Shown: in pieces, positions 1-7,243 of the stretch | Position numbering within the stretch: position 1 is the stretch's first letter | How the letters are laid out: each line of letters opens with the position of its first letter | NCBI GenBank assembly: GCA_905233825.1 | Contig: CAJOFE010000007.1 | Coordinates: 1 to 54,313 of the forward strand | Length of the DNA stretch: 54,313 nt | Source of the DNA: an uncultured Prevotella sp. | Lineage (GTDB): Bacteria > Bacteroidota > Bacteroidia > Bacteroidales > Bacteroidaceae | Direction of reading: 5' to 3' | The notes under the pieces: model-generated | Seen by the model: only the letters and a program-made list of their open reading frames with translations | Told to the model about the DNA's origin: nothing | Databases searched by the model: none | Made by a program: the position numbers and the translations under genes

Positions 1-180
1 TTCGCGGACATAAACTGAACGTTCCATGTCAAGTGCATTTGCCTTGCTTGTTATGGTTTTCCATTCATCATCCTTGAAGTAGATTTTGTGTGCCTTGCGC
101 ACATTCTCCTTAAAGCCGTCAGAAGACTTTTTTCTTCCACGACTTTTCTTGATATATCCAGATTTACTTTTGTCTACCAT
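1..180 (-). CDS. mobilization accessory protein, N-terminal part (runs off the window)
   Basis: Sixty codons are visible, starting at the ATG complementary to 178-180 and leaving the window with no stop. The first 30 residues are very basic (K, R and S rich). They are followed by a stretch reading KIYFKDDEWKTI and then ERSVYVRE, the pattern of ribbon-helix-helix relaxosome accessory proteins (MobC/MobB-like) of Bacteroidetes mobilizable elements. Such proteins bind oriT and help the relaxase nick it. A relaxase gene would be expected just beyond the left edge. It follows a hairpin-rich 165-bp gap and is on the same strand as the replication and partition genes. Assigned from motif style only. 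Confidence 0.6.
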   Translation of the reverse strand, partial: MVDKSKSGYIKKSRGRKKSSDGFKENVRKAHKIYFKDDEWKTITSKANALDMERSVYVRE

Positions 181-244
181 AATTATTTCACTTTAGTTTT
201 TTCTACTATGAAAAGAGGTGCGAGCTTGCGAGTACTCTGATCCG

Positions 245-303
245 AAATTTACCTTTAAAGGTGAATTTTGCAAGACGTTTTCGGGCCCTGAAAACAAGTC
301 TTG
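245..303. other. candidate oriT: two adjacent inverted repeats
   Basis: The gap between the zinc-ribbon gene and the mobilization gene holds two structures side by side. The first is a near-perfect palindrome at 245-268 centred on ACCTTTAAAGGT (12-bp arms, one mismatch). The second is a hairpin at 271-303 with arms CAAGAC-GTTTTC and GAAAAC-GTCTTG, a two-base bulge and the loop GGGCCCT. A further short inverted motif, ACCCACGGGT, follows near 308. Lying directly upstream of a mobilization-accessory gene is where oriT sits in many Bacteroides mobilizable elements. A terminator or operator is the alternative, but neither strand shows a good T-run after the hairpin. Confidence 0.35.
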
Positions 304-345
304 ATTACCCACGGGTGTGTAGATTTCTGCTTGTCGCGTTTCGGC

Positions 346-1458
346 CTAACTGTCATGGCGTATCGGTGTTACTCCGTCGAGGTGCTCTCTGTTCACATAG
401 GGTTGTCCATTCTCAATTCCTGCATAGTATTTACAGGTATTACAACGTAGGTATGCTACCCCCTTCAAATTCGCTGCCTGTTCTATCGTATGACCACATC
501 TTGGACATTGGCGCTCTTTTAGCATTGCAAGCTGATCGTCCTCAGTTAAGACCTCCATCCTTTTACGCTTCTCAAGAGCGACTTCGAACGGAGTGTTGTT
601 CTGCTTTATCTCAGTTGTTGTACAATGCGTTTCTTCTGTATTCTTATCATCATTCTTCTGAGGCAATGTCTGTAATCTGTAACGGAATGAGTTGAACTGA
701 GCCTTATAGACATCATTGAGATGGAATATCGCTGATTCTCTGGCCCACTTGACGTATTCTTCTATAACATGCAAGTCGTTCTTTATTTTGTTGCCCAGTT
801 CAGTATTGTCAACCTTGGTCTGACAAGAATAGGGAAACATGTACATCATCATAACTTGTTCGGTAAGAGTGAGACGCTTACGAGCACTCCTCTCATCAGC
901 ATCTTGTTCTGAGGCTTGTTGAGCGGAAGTCTTAGGACAATGGATCATTAATGTTTTCTTTACCAAATTGAGCGGAACAGGCAACTTCTCCCAGTCTGTA
1001 CTTTCATTGCCCATGATGGTTGAAACGACAGTTTCTGGAGAAAGATTCTGTTCGCCTAAGATGTGTAAGCACTTGGTTAAGATGAGAAGAGAGCAACGAA
1101 GTTTTGACTTGGACTCCTTTAAAATACCGTTTACTACATCAACCATATATCGTGGCTTACATTGCTTCTTCAAATTCTTCTTTAAAGATAATAGATGCTT
1201 ATGCCACATCGCAATCTGGCTATGATAGAATGCCCCATCTTCGCCGCCCATGAGTGTCATCGGCTTGAAATCCTCAATAGCAATTAATAATTGGTCTAAC
1301 TTGGCTACAATTGTAGCATCCTCTTTATTGGGTAATCCTCCGTCTTTAGAAAGACTAAGAGTTACCTTTGAAGGGGCAATGCCTGTAATTGTTTCCCACT
1401 TTTTGCTGCTGTAATCAAACGCAGCAGCATCAACTGTAATCTTTACTTGTTTGCTCAT
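346..1458 (-). CDS. hypothetical protein with C-terminal zinc ribbon
   Basis: A 370-residue protein of unknown function. The C-terminal part (about residues 315-355) has CPRCGH followed by CNTCKYY, two CxxC knuckles typical of a zinc ribbon, so nucleic-acid or protein binding is plausible. The middle is helical, lysine-rich and has no recognisable enzyme motif. The ATG at 1458 is preceded by the AT-rich motif CAATTAGTTAATTTA that also precedes the two genes upstream of it. It is downstream of parA and the small 107-residue gene and upstream of the mobilization gene, so it probably belongs to the plasmid-like maintenance or transfer operon. Confidence 0.6.
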   Translation of the reverse strand: MSKQVKITVDAAAFDYSSKKWETITGIAPSKVTLSLSKDGGLPNKEDATIVAKLDQLLIAIEDFKPMTLMGGEDGAFYHSQIAMWHKHLLSLKKNLKKQCKPRYMVDVVNGILKESKSKLRCSLLILTKCLHILGEQNLSPETVVSTIMGNESTDWEKLPVPLNLVKKTLMIHCPKTSAQQASEQDADERSARKRLTLTEQVMMMYMFPYSCQTKVDNTELGNKIKNDLHVIEEYVKWARESAIFHLNDVYKAQFNSFRYRLQTLPQKNDDKNTEETHCTTTEIKQNNTPFEVALEKRKRMEVLTEDDQLAMLKERQCPRCGHTIEQAANLKGVAYLRCNTCKYYAGIENGQPYVNREHLDGVTPIRHDS

Positions 1459-1508
1459 GTCTATTTCTTAAATTAACTAATTGAACTAATATAACTATTG
1501 TTACTAAA

Positions 1509-1832
1509 TTAACTATTACCTCTGTTTATGTCTGACACACAAGAACCATATTGGGTCTCGTAATCAGCAATACCTTTTTCAAGGATTTCCAACACAATGC
1601 CTACTTCTGGCTTTCCGAAGTAACCTGCAATGGCTTTGAGCTTGCTTATCATTTCCATTGGCATGACGTATGTATGTCTAATAGAACCAGGCTTGCAGCC
1701 AGCCGCTGCACCCTTTATGGGGCGATTCTTTAAGCCGAGAGATTCGAGGCCCATCTGCTCTGGTGCCTTGTCTAAAGTAATTTCGCCAAACGTACTTATT
1801 GGCAATGCAGACTTGTTATCATTCTTTGCCAT
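1509..1832 (-). CDS. small protein encoded after ParA, candidate ParB-type centromere-binding partner
   Basis: A 107-residue protein. Residues 1-45 look disordered (G, P and K rich, with GLKNRPIKGAAAG). Residues 50-95 begin with RHTYVMPMEMISKLKAIAGYFG and continue into a helix, which reads like a beta strand followed by two helices, the ribbon-helix-helix plan. It is the next gene after parA on the same strand. Small RHH proteins commonly act as the DNA-binding partner of Walker-type ParA and as autorepressors. Function is inferred from position and predicted secondary structure; no specific family was recognised. Confidence 0.5.
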   Translation of the reverse strand: MAKNDNKSALPISTFGEITLDKAPEQMGLESLGLKNRPIKGAAAGCKPGSIRHTYVMPMEMISKLKAIAGYFGKPEVGIVLEILEKGIADYETQYGSCVSDINRGNS

Positions 1833-1917
1833 ATTGCTAAATTATCTAATTGTACTACTTTAGTTGAATTATATAAAAACGTTCATGCCACTAATTACAC
1901 TGAATGCACTCATTGAA

Positions 1918-2544
1918 CTAAGAATTAACTGCATTTAGAACCTCTTCAATAGTGTACATGATAGCCTTCTGCTGATATGTATCAATAGGTCTCAGCGTAG
2001 ATACTCTCTGTATGGCAACGCCCTGCTTAATTCGAGGCAGAATAGCCCCGATCTTGCGGAACATTTCCCGTATTGACTCTTCGTTGGGATTCTTTACGCG
2101 TACGTCAATATAGTTCGGCAAGAATAATTTCTTTGCAGTTATCTGAGCTGCATTGAGAACCTTCACGAAAGTCATAGTCCGTAGTACAACAACATCGTCG
2201 TATCGGAAAGGTATAACAATCGCATCTGCATTCTGAAAGAAGGGAAAAAGGTTGGGATTTAGAGAACCTGGACAATCAACAAGAATATATACATCCTCCA
2301 TAGCTCTCGCTCTCTCAACGAAAGAACGAGAGTTAGAGGTTGCATTGTATACTTCCCATGGGAGGGTGGCATCCTGACTCTGTCGGAGTTCCATCTGTCG
2401 AAGTTCCATAACCGACTGACCTTCATCACAATCAAGAACAGCCACGCTTTTACCTTGGGCTACCAGATAATTGGCGAACTGAATACAGAGCGTACTTTTG
2501 CCAGTTCCACCCTTTGAATTTGATATAACAATAATCTTTGCCAT
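1918..2544 (-). CDS. parA: ParA-family partition ATPase
   Basis: A 208-residue ATPase with the deviant Walker A motif KGGTGKST at residues 10-17, whose signature lysine comes first, as in ParA/Soj/MinD proteins. VAVLDCDEGQS (about 34-45) is the A' region, and ILVDCPGSLNP (about 86-96) is the Walker B/switch region. The short form without an N-terminal HTH is typical of type Ib plasmid partition systems, in which a small partner protein binds the centromere. That matches the 107-residue gene downstream. It should segregate the element when it is excised and replicating. The ATG at 2544 lies 9 bases downstream of the CAATTAGTTAATTTA leader motif. Confidence 0.92.
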   Translation of the reverse strand: MAKIIVISNSKGGTGKSTLCIQFANYLVAQGKSVAVLDCDEGQSVMELRQMELRQSQDATLPWEVYNATSNSRSFVERARAMEDVYILVDCPGSLNPNLFPFFQNADAIVIPFRYDDVVVLRTMTFVKVLNAAQITAKKLFLPNYIDVRVKNPNEESIREMFRKIGAILPRIKQGVAIQRVSTLRPIDTYQQKAIMYTIEEVLNAVNS

Positions 2545-2556
2545 AATACTACTAAA

Positions 2557-3087
2557 TTAACTAATTGATTGTATATAACTAATTTTGGGATTCATTTCAA
2601 TGTCTCTAAGGATATCATCGAGACGCTGCATCTGCTCCAAATTGAGCGCGTGAATACAGTTAATGGCAACCTTCTGGCCTACAAGATAGCGGTGACTGAG
2701 TGGGGTTGCCACCTTCAGAACATCGACCACATGCTTCGAAGAGACCTCTTCTGGGCGTATCAGCCAGTATTCACAGATAAAATTATTCACAATAAGGTCA
2801 ATATCCTCCATTGGCAATGTTATCATGCTACCCTTACCGGCTATCTCAGAAACCCAAGGCTCTTTCTTCAGGTTCTTTGTCAGATCTTCAATCTCGAAGC
2901 TGAGATCATCCGGATTGAACTCATTGGCATGCATAGCCTCACATAGTTCGTTGAATGAATCACGGAACCAGACAATATCGGTATGCATCCCATTTCCTGT
3001 AATATGCTCGATAGCGTACTGAGCTGTCCTGGTGTATAGTTGCTTCATCATATCTCCTGTCATCGTTTTTGTCTTAATCTTCGTCAT
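2557..3087 (-). CDS. hypothetical protein of the replication operon
   Basis: A 176-residue soluble protein, largely alpha-helical and acidic, with no membrane segment and no motif I recognise. Its start overlaps the 3' end of dnaB by 14 bp, which points to translational coupling, and parA follows 12 bp downstream. It is therefore co-expressed with the replicative helicase and partition ATPase. A helicase loader or other accessory factor would fit the position, but nothing in the sequence proves it. Confidence 0.6.
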   Translation of the reverse strand: MTKIKTKTMTGDMMKQLYTRTAQYAIEHITGNGMHTDIVWFRDSFNELCEAMHANEFNPDDLSFEIEDLTKNLKKEPWVSEIAGKGSMITLPMEDIDLIVNNFICEYWLIRPEEVSSKHVVDVLKVATPLSHRYLVGQKVAINCIHALNLEQMQRLDDILRDIEMNPKISYIQSIS

Positions 3088-4522
3088 AATTAACTTTCAC
3101 ATTAGCTTGATGGGTACCTCTGGAGATATTTCCGGCATACTCTACAAAAGCGGATATTTCTTTCTTGAATGTTAACAAGAACAAGCCAGTGTCTCCATTT
3201 CGGTTTTTTCCTATGATTATTTCTGCTGTTCCCCTCAAGTCTTTGCCGTTATCATCATAGATGATACCATAAACCTCTGGACGATGTACGAACAAAACCA
3301 TGTCTGCATCCTGTTCAATTGCCCCCGATTCTCGAAGGTCACTAAGTCTCGGTCGTTTTCCTTCCAACCCTTCACGTGCTTCAACACTACGATTCATCTG
3401 TGACAATGCTAAAATAGTTGTTCCAGTTTCCTTGGCAAGTGCCTTAAGAGAACGGGAAATAAGTGAAACCTCATCTTGGCGAGTACTGTATCGTGTAGTA
3501 CTGGCTGACATGAGTTGTAAATAATCGATGAATACGACCTTCACGCCATGTTCTTTTACAAGCCTTCTTACTTTTGTGCGTAGCTCGTAAATTGACAAAC
3601 CCGGCGTCTCATCAAGATAGAAGGGCTTATCCCACAACCTGCCTATTCCTTGGTCTATCCTTTTTAACTCAGCCTGATCATACTGACCATTTTTTATTTT
3701 CTTTCCTTCAACTTCACTAATGCCAGAAATCAGACGCTTCACTAATTGGACAGACGACATCTCTAAAGAAAAATATGCTATGGGAATTTGGCATTCTTCT
3801 GCTAAAAATCTGGCAAGACAAAGGGCAAAGGTTGTTTTGCCCATACCAGGACGGCCTGCTATGATATTGAGATCTGTAGATTGCCACCCGCAGGTATAGC
3901 TGTCCAGAACTTCATAGCCTGTGTGAAGCCCTGTTACGTCATCAAGATTACTTTTTGCCTCCATAATCTCGTCGTTAGCAACTTTCAAGACGGAGTTTAT
4001 CTGTTGGTAGTCGTTGGTCAGGTTTTGTGATGAGAGCTCAAAGATTCTTGATTCAGCCTCCTGCATCAAGTCATCTATATCTTCTGTCTCATCGAAAGCT
4101 CTACCCTCGATATTAGAGGTTATAACTATCAGCTGACGAGCTACAGCTTTTTGGGCTATAACGCGGGCATGATACTCGATATTGGCTGACGAGGCTACGC
4201 GGCTCGAAAGATCAGTAACATAGCACGGACCTCCAACTTCCTCAAGGTTTCCATCACGTGCCAATTGCTCAGTCACAGACAATACATCAACTGGAAAATT
4301 CTTCTGTGACAGTTCCAGGATAGCAAGAAATACCTTTTGATTCCTTGGGTCATAGAAGCTGTCAGGGCGCAGCAGGTTACTGATACTGTCAAAAGCATTT
4401 TTGTCAATCATTAACGCTCCAAGTACTGCCCTTTCTACCTCTAAAGCTTGGGGCTGCACGCGAGAATAGCTGTTGTCTGTTTGCTTTGCAGACTGTTTTT
4501 TGTTATTTGTTCTTGTTGTCAT
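3074..4522 (-). CDS. dnaB: replicative DNA helicase DnaB
   Basis: A 482-residue protein with the full DnaB layout. The N-terminal helical domain (about 20-150) begins PQALEVERAVLGALMID. It is followed by a linker helix and a RecA-like motor domain with Walker A GRPGMGKTT (about 222-230), the Walker B region VVFIDYLQLM (about 330) and the DLRESGAIEQDAD motif (about 395). DnaB is the hexameric 5'-3' helicase at the fork. A copy encoded next to an initiator and ParA is typical of large plasmids, phages and integrative elements that bring their own helicase. The C-terminal tail is slightly acidic. The preceding initiator gene ends 15 bp upstream. Confidence 0.95.
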   Translation of the reverse strand: MTTRTNNKKQSAKQTDNSYSRVQPQALEVERAVLGALMIDKNAFDSISNLLRPDSFYDPRNQKVFLAILELSQKNFPVDVLSVTEQLARDGNLEEVGGPCYVTDLSSRVASSANIEYHARVIAQKAVARQLIVITSNIEGRAFDETEDIDDLMQEAESRIFELSSQNLTNDYQQINSVLKVANDEIMEAKSNLDDVTGLHTGYEVLDSYTCGWQSTDLNIIAGRPGMGKTTFALCLARFLAEECQIPIAYFSLEMSSVQLVKRLISGISEVEGKKIKNGQYDQAELKRIDQGIGRLWDKPFYLDETPGLSIYELRTKVRRLVKEHGVKVVFIDYLQLMSASTTRYSTRQDEVSLISRSLKALAKETGTTILALSQMNRSVEAREGLEGKRPRLSDLRESGAIEQDADMVLFVHRPEVYGIIYDDNGKDLRGTAEIIIGKNRNGDTGLFLLTFKKEISAFVEYAGNISRGTHQANVKVNYDED

Positions 4523-4537
4523 AATGCAAATGTTTAA

Positions 4538-5761
4538 TTAAACTTGTGATACCTGTTCTTCTATAACTCCGAAGCGTATTTTTATCTTCGTCTGCGTGTA
4601 CCGAGAAATAGTTTTTTCTATTTCAGTCTTGTATTCTTTATTTATGATAGATTTTGTCTCATTGTCGGGTGCAATTATTCCTATTGACTGACTTTCTGTG
4701 TCGTATTTGTCGAAAGTCAGAGATATGATGATTTCTTCTGGGATGGACGAATCTAAAAGGAGCTGAGCTTGAACCTTATTCCAGATTTCTATTGCTTGGG
4801 TTTCTGTCTGGATCAAGTTAAGCCTTGGCAATCTCCCTTTTGTCTTCTGAGATAACAACCAATCAGTAAAGTGAGTGATAACGTCATTATATCCTTTGGG
4901 ATTATAGCCCCCTCTCTGTATTCCACATCGTTCAACATATTCTACAGACCATAGTATTATATCACTCATAGAGATACCTGTATAACGTTGTATTTGCAAC
5001 AATTGAAACTTGTCAGCAATAAGCATCTTTATAGCAACGTCTATCATAATCCCCCCATCCGAGAAATTATTGATGCTGTCACGCGTTGCCGTCGTCGATA
5101 TCTTTCTTCTTTTTTCTTTATAAATAGGTGTGGTGTCGGCAAGGTTGTCGGCAAGGTTGTCGTTCCCCTCTGTCGAAAGGTTGTCGGTATCATTCCATTG
5201 CAAACCTCTTAAATTCCTTATTTTAGAGGGAATTAGCTCGATTTCAAGGTTGTCGGTCTTTGCTATCGAAAGGTTGTCGGCAAGGTTGTCGGCAAGGTTA
5301 TCGGAATGGATTGTGGAGTTGTCGCTTGCTTCCTTATAAAGGTTATCGGCCTTATCTTTCTCCAAAGCTTTTGAAACACTTTGTGTATCGGGTGTTTTAC
5401 CTATTTCCTTGTTGTCGGTCTTTCCATTAGAAAGGTTGTCGGCATCGATGTCTATATTATTACTAATTATCCGAATGATTGAAATGTTGTTAGATGACCA
5501 TTTTTCTATGAGCCCTTTCTCTTTAAGCAACTCGATGAAATTTATTATCATATCCTTTCCACGTTTCCAGCGCACTACGAGATCATTAATACTTGCTACC
5601 TGTTCACCAGGGTGAAGAGTAACAGTTTTATTCTTTATGCTAACGCTCTTCGTCTTCCATTCTGCATGGCGTAATAGATCGCACCACCACACCAGATAGA
5701 TGTTGTGGGTACCAAACCATTCATCATGAAGATCTTTACGAACCATGTAAAAAGCGTACAT
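4538..5761 (-). CDS. replication initiator with internal iteron-like repeats and DnaA-domain-I-like C-terminus
   Basis: A 407-residue protein. Residues 1-95 resemble winged-helix replisome-organiser domains (GEQVASINDLVVRWKRGKD, then EKGLIEKW). Residues 107-210 are a low-complexity linker dominated by the tripeptide DNL. Residues 230-320 form a helical domain. Residues 325-400 (EIWNKVQAQL, then IGIIAPDNETKSIINKEY) resemble DnaA domain I, the part of DnaA that contacts DnaB. Since dnaB is the next gene, the natural reading is an initiator that binds the origin and recruits its own helicase. The DNL codons coincide with a DNA repeat array, so the origin may lie inside the gene. No good promoter was found directly upstream. 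Confidence 0.65.
   Translation of the reverse strand: MYAFYMVRKDLHDEWFGTHNIYLVWWCDLLRHAEWKTKSVSIKNKTVTLHPGEQVASINDLVVRWKRGKDMIINFIELLKEKGLIEKWSSNNISIIRIISNNIDIDADNLSNGKTDNKEIGKTPDTQSVSKALEKDKADNLYKEASDNSTIHSDNLADNLADNLSIAKTDNLEIELIPSKIRNLRGLQWNDTDNLSTEGNDNLADNLADTTPIYKEKRRKISTTATRDSINNFSDGGIMIDVAIKMLIADKFQLLQIQRYTGISMSDIILWSVEYVERCGIQRGGYNPKGYNDVITHFTDWLLSQKTKGRLPRLNLIQTETQAIEIWNKVQAQLLLDSSIPEEIIISLTFDKYDTESQSIGIIAPDNETKSIINKEYKTEIEKTISRYTQTKIKIRFGVIEEQVSQV
5141..5442. repeat. iteron-like array of AAGGTTGTCGG inside the initiator gene
   Basis: The 11-mer AAGGTTGTCGG or a one-mismatch copy starts at 5141, 5153, 5177, 5246, 5270, 5282, 5294, 5339 and 5432. More degenerate copies lie near 5131, 5317 and 5408. 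Intervals are multiples of 12 (12, 24, 24, 12, 12) within the two dense clusters. All copies share one frame and encode Asp-Asn-Leu with the same Asn (AAC) and Leu (CTT) codons. Uniform codon choice at this many sites suggests that the DNA sequence, not only the protein, is under constraint, as in phage lambda where the origin iterons lie within gene O. Confidence 0.6.
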
Positions 5762-5796
5762 ATTTTATAAACTTTTCGTTCTTTTTCGTCATTAAA

Positions 5797-5828
5797 TTTG
5801 GAAATTTCACAGAAAAGTTGTACCTTTG
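5797..5828 (+). promoter_or_regulatory. Bacteroidetes-type promoter for a short rightward transcript
   Basis: TTTG at 5797-5800, a 20-nt spacer and TACCTTTG at 5821-5828 make a consensus -33/-7 pair. No plus-strand gene follows; a terminator lies 40 bases on, so the expected product is a short RNA. An 11-bp inverted repeat (TTCACAGAAAA at 5806-5816, its complement at 5852-5862) overlaps the promoter spacer and could be an operator. Confidence 0.6.
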
Positions 5829-5834
5829 CGCTTG

Positions 5835-5899
5835 GAATATAGAAGGTTCAATTTTCTGTGAAGATTATCCCGGGCTGTCGCTCGGGACCTTTCTTTTTT
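5835..5899 (+). ncRNA. candidate antisense RNA to the initiator leader
   Basis: A transcript from the promoter at 5797-5828 would begin near 5835 and end at the terminator hairpin 5868-5887 plus T-run, giving about 60-65 nt. It lies on the strand opposite to the initiator gene, between that gene's start (5761) and the upstream HTH gene (5898). If the initiator mRNA comes from further right, this RNA would be antisense to its leader, like the copy-number-control countertranscript RNAs of plasmids. The promoter and terminator are seen directly; the role is inferred. Confidence 0.4.
5868..5899 (+). terminator. Rho-independent terminator of the short RNA
   Basis: The stem TCCCG (5868-5872) pairs with CGGGA (5883-5887) across a 10-nt loop and is followed by CCTTTCTTTTTT. 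The T-run is on the plus strand only, so it does not look like a terminator for the minus-strand HTH gene whose stop codon is at 5898-5900. Confidence 0.55.
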
Positions 5900-6140
5900 A
5901 TTTAATGAGGCTTTCTATATCGGCTCGTCTATAATATACACGCTTTCCGACTTTGACAGGAACCAGATAACCAGACTTCTGCCATTTCCACAAGGTGGTG
6001 TGGCTAACGTTAAAACCTGTCATGGCCTCCTTTTTCGTTATCAACGAGTTGTCACTATCAGGAAATAGGCTTTTAGAAGCATTCTGCACAGCAGAACGTT
6101 CTTCCATACCTGCCAACTGCATGGCTTGTGCAAAGGCCAA
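5898..6140 (-). CDS. HTH_17/excisionase-like DNA-binding protein, N-terminus separated by a frameshift
   Basis: The C-terminal half reads ITKKEAMTGFNVSHTTLWKWQKSGYL followed by GKRVYYRRADIESLI. This is the MerR-like winged helix of the helix_turn_helix_17 family, used by many excisionases (Xis) and element regulators. This frame has only a TTG (6140) or an ATG (6122) as start. A second frame begins at a proper ATG at 6250 (MADRLLNQKESSDAPTL) and runs out at 6041. Adding one base near 6184-6190 would join them as DAGFE-EQVTRKSISVRSSGVL, which reads like one continuous protein. The gene is therefore probably a single-base frameshift of a roughly 117-residue protein, or is expressed from the internal start. 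Its position near the integrase suits a role in excision control. Confidence 0.6.
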   Translation of the reverse strand: MAFAQAMQLAGMEERSAVQNASKSLFPDSDNSLITKKEAMTGFNVSHTTLWKWQKSGYLVPVKVGKRVYYRRADIESLIK

Positions 6141-6300
6141 TACGCCAGAACTTCTGACACTAATTGACTTGCGAGTAACTTGCTCTCAAATCCAGCATCC
6201 AATGTTGGAGCATCGGACGATTCTTTCTGATTTAATAGTCTATCTGCCATAATTTTCTTATTTTTATTAATTATTATATTGTTATATTCATTTTTTTTTG

Positions 6301-6374
6301 TACCTTTGCACCGATGGATGTCTTGAGGTTATGCCTTAAAATCGGAACAATGTAACGTTTTCGGTGCAAAGGTA
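6301..6374. promoter_or_regulatory. face-to-face promoter elements forming a 14-bp inverted repeat
   Basis: TACCTTTGCACCGA at 6301-6314 is perfectly mirrored at 6361-6374, with 46 bp between. Each arm contains a Bacteroidetes -7 element (TACCTTTG), one pointing right toward the gene at 6437 and one pointing left toward the HTH gene ending at 5898. The two transcripts would overlap by about 45 nt. The repeat may also be the operator of the two-HTH regulator encoded at 6437. Confidence 0.5.
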
Positions 6375-6436
6375 ATAAATGTGAGGCAAATGTAATAAAC
6401 TTGGGGCATTTATTTTGCCCTATTTAACATTTTTTG

Positions 6437-7240
6437 ATGATTAAAGGCAATATAGTAAAGGATGTTCACGTAGGCGAGGCTTTACGTGAGTGGTGTAAGA
6501 GAAACAATCTTACGCGTCAAAAACTCGCAGATACAGTGGAGCTTCCTAAATCAAATATTGACAGGGTTTTCTCTAAACAATCTATTGAGATAAGTAAACT
6601 TGTAGCTTTTTCAAAAAAGTTAGGTCATAATTTTTTTGCAGAATTCTGGTCGGATAAAAACTATGAAGACTTAAAAACAGAAATTGGATTTTTAGAAATC
6701 CCTCCTGAATCACTGAATATAGGCACAAGTATTGGGGGATATATGCTCGCAAAACATATTCCACAGATCCAGTTAGCAAATGCACTTGGGGTAACACACC
6801 CTGTAGTTAGTAAGTTGCTTAGAAGAGAATCCATCGAAACAGGAAAACTTGAAGAAATATCTAACTTTCTTCATCATGATTTCTTTGTAGAGTTTTATAT
6901 GCTTCACAGAATGAAGGGAATGAAAGAAACTCTCGATCCAATCATTCCTGTGGAGGAAAATAAAACCACTGAACCTTTGGAAACCATCCTTAAACGGAAT
7001 GAAGAGCTTGTTGCAGAGAATGCTCGAATGAAGGAATATCTTCGAGAGGTTTATTCCAAGATGCAACAATTCAAAGAGGACAATGATATTTCTATAGAGA
7101 ATTGGGACAGTCTGATGAAGCGAGAAGGTGTAGATGTAATGAACATGGCGTCCTTTTTCTTTTTAGATGCTAATATAAAGAAGTATCTGGATGAATTAGA
7201 ACAAAAAGATTCATCCGATTCCCCTGAAAATGACAAATAG
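6437..7240 (+). CDS. two-HTH (lambda-repressor-like) regulator with coiled-coil tail
   Basis: A 267-residue protein beginning at ATG 6437. Residues about 8-60 (LREWCKRNNLTRQKLADTVE, then IDRVFSK) and about 90-145 (GGYMLAKHIPQIQLANALGV, then VSKLLRRESIETGKLEEIS) are two helix-turn-helix units of the XRE/Cro type in tandem. Residues about 185-215 (NEELVAENARMKEYLREVY) form a coiled coil likely to dimerise it. It is the only clear plus-strand gene in the mobile element. Its promoter sits in the 14-bp inverted repeat at 6301-6374, so autoregulation and control of the divergent HTH gene are plausible. The function as element master regulator is inferred. Confidence 0.7.
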   Translation: MIKGNIVKDVHVGEALREWCKRNNLTRQKLADTVELPKSNIDRVFSKQSIEISKLVAFSKKLGHNFFAEFWSDKNYEDLKTEIGFLEIPPESLNIGTSIGGYMLAKHIPQIQLANALGVTHPVVSKLLRRESIETGKLEEISNFLHHDFFVEFYMLHRMKGMKETLDPIIPVEENKTTEPLETILKRNEELVAENARMKEYLREVYSKMQQFKEDNDISIENWDSLMKREGVDVMNMASFFFLDANIKKYLDELEQKDSSDSPENDK

Positions 7241-7243
7241 TCT

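Larger units (their letters stand above)
1469..2567 (-). repeat. repeated 15-bp AT-rich motif upstream of three consecutive genes
   Basis: On the minus strand the motif CAATTAGTTAATTTA occurs at 1469-1483 and 2553-2567. It recurs with one mismatch at 1838-1852, and a shorter match (TAGTTAATTTA) lies at 1505-1515. Copies lie within about 25 bases upstream of the start codons of the zinc-ribbon protein, the 107-residue protein and ParA. The motif could be a shared AT-rich translation leader, or a binding site (operator or centromere) for the partition proteins encoded here. Confidence 0.4.

Noticed and set aside
261..695. Plus-strand open frame of 144 codons
   Set aside because: It lies almost wholly opposite the zinc-ribbon gene and over the candidate oriT, with no family features; a shadow of the minus-strand gene.
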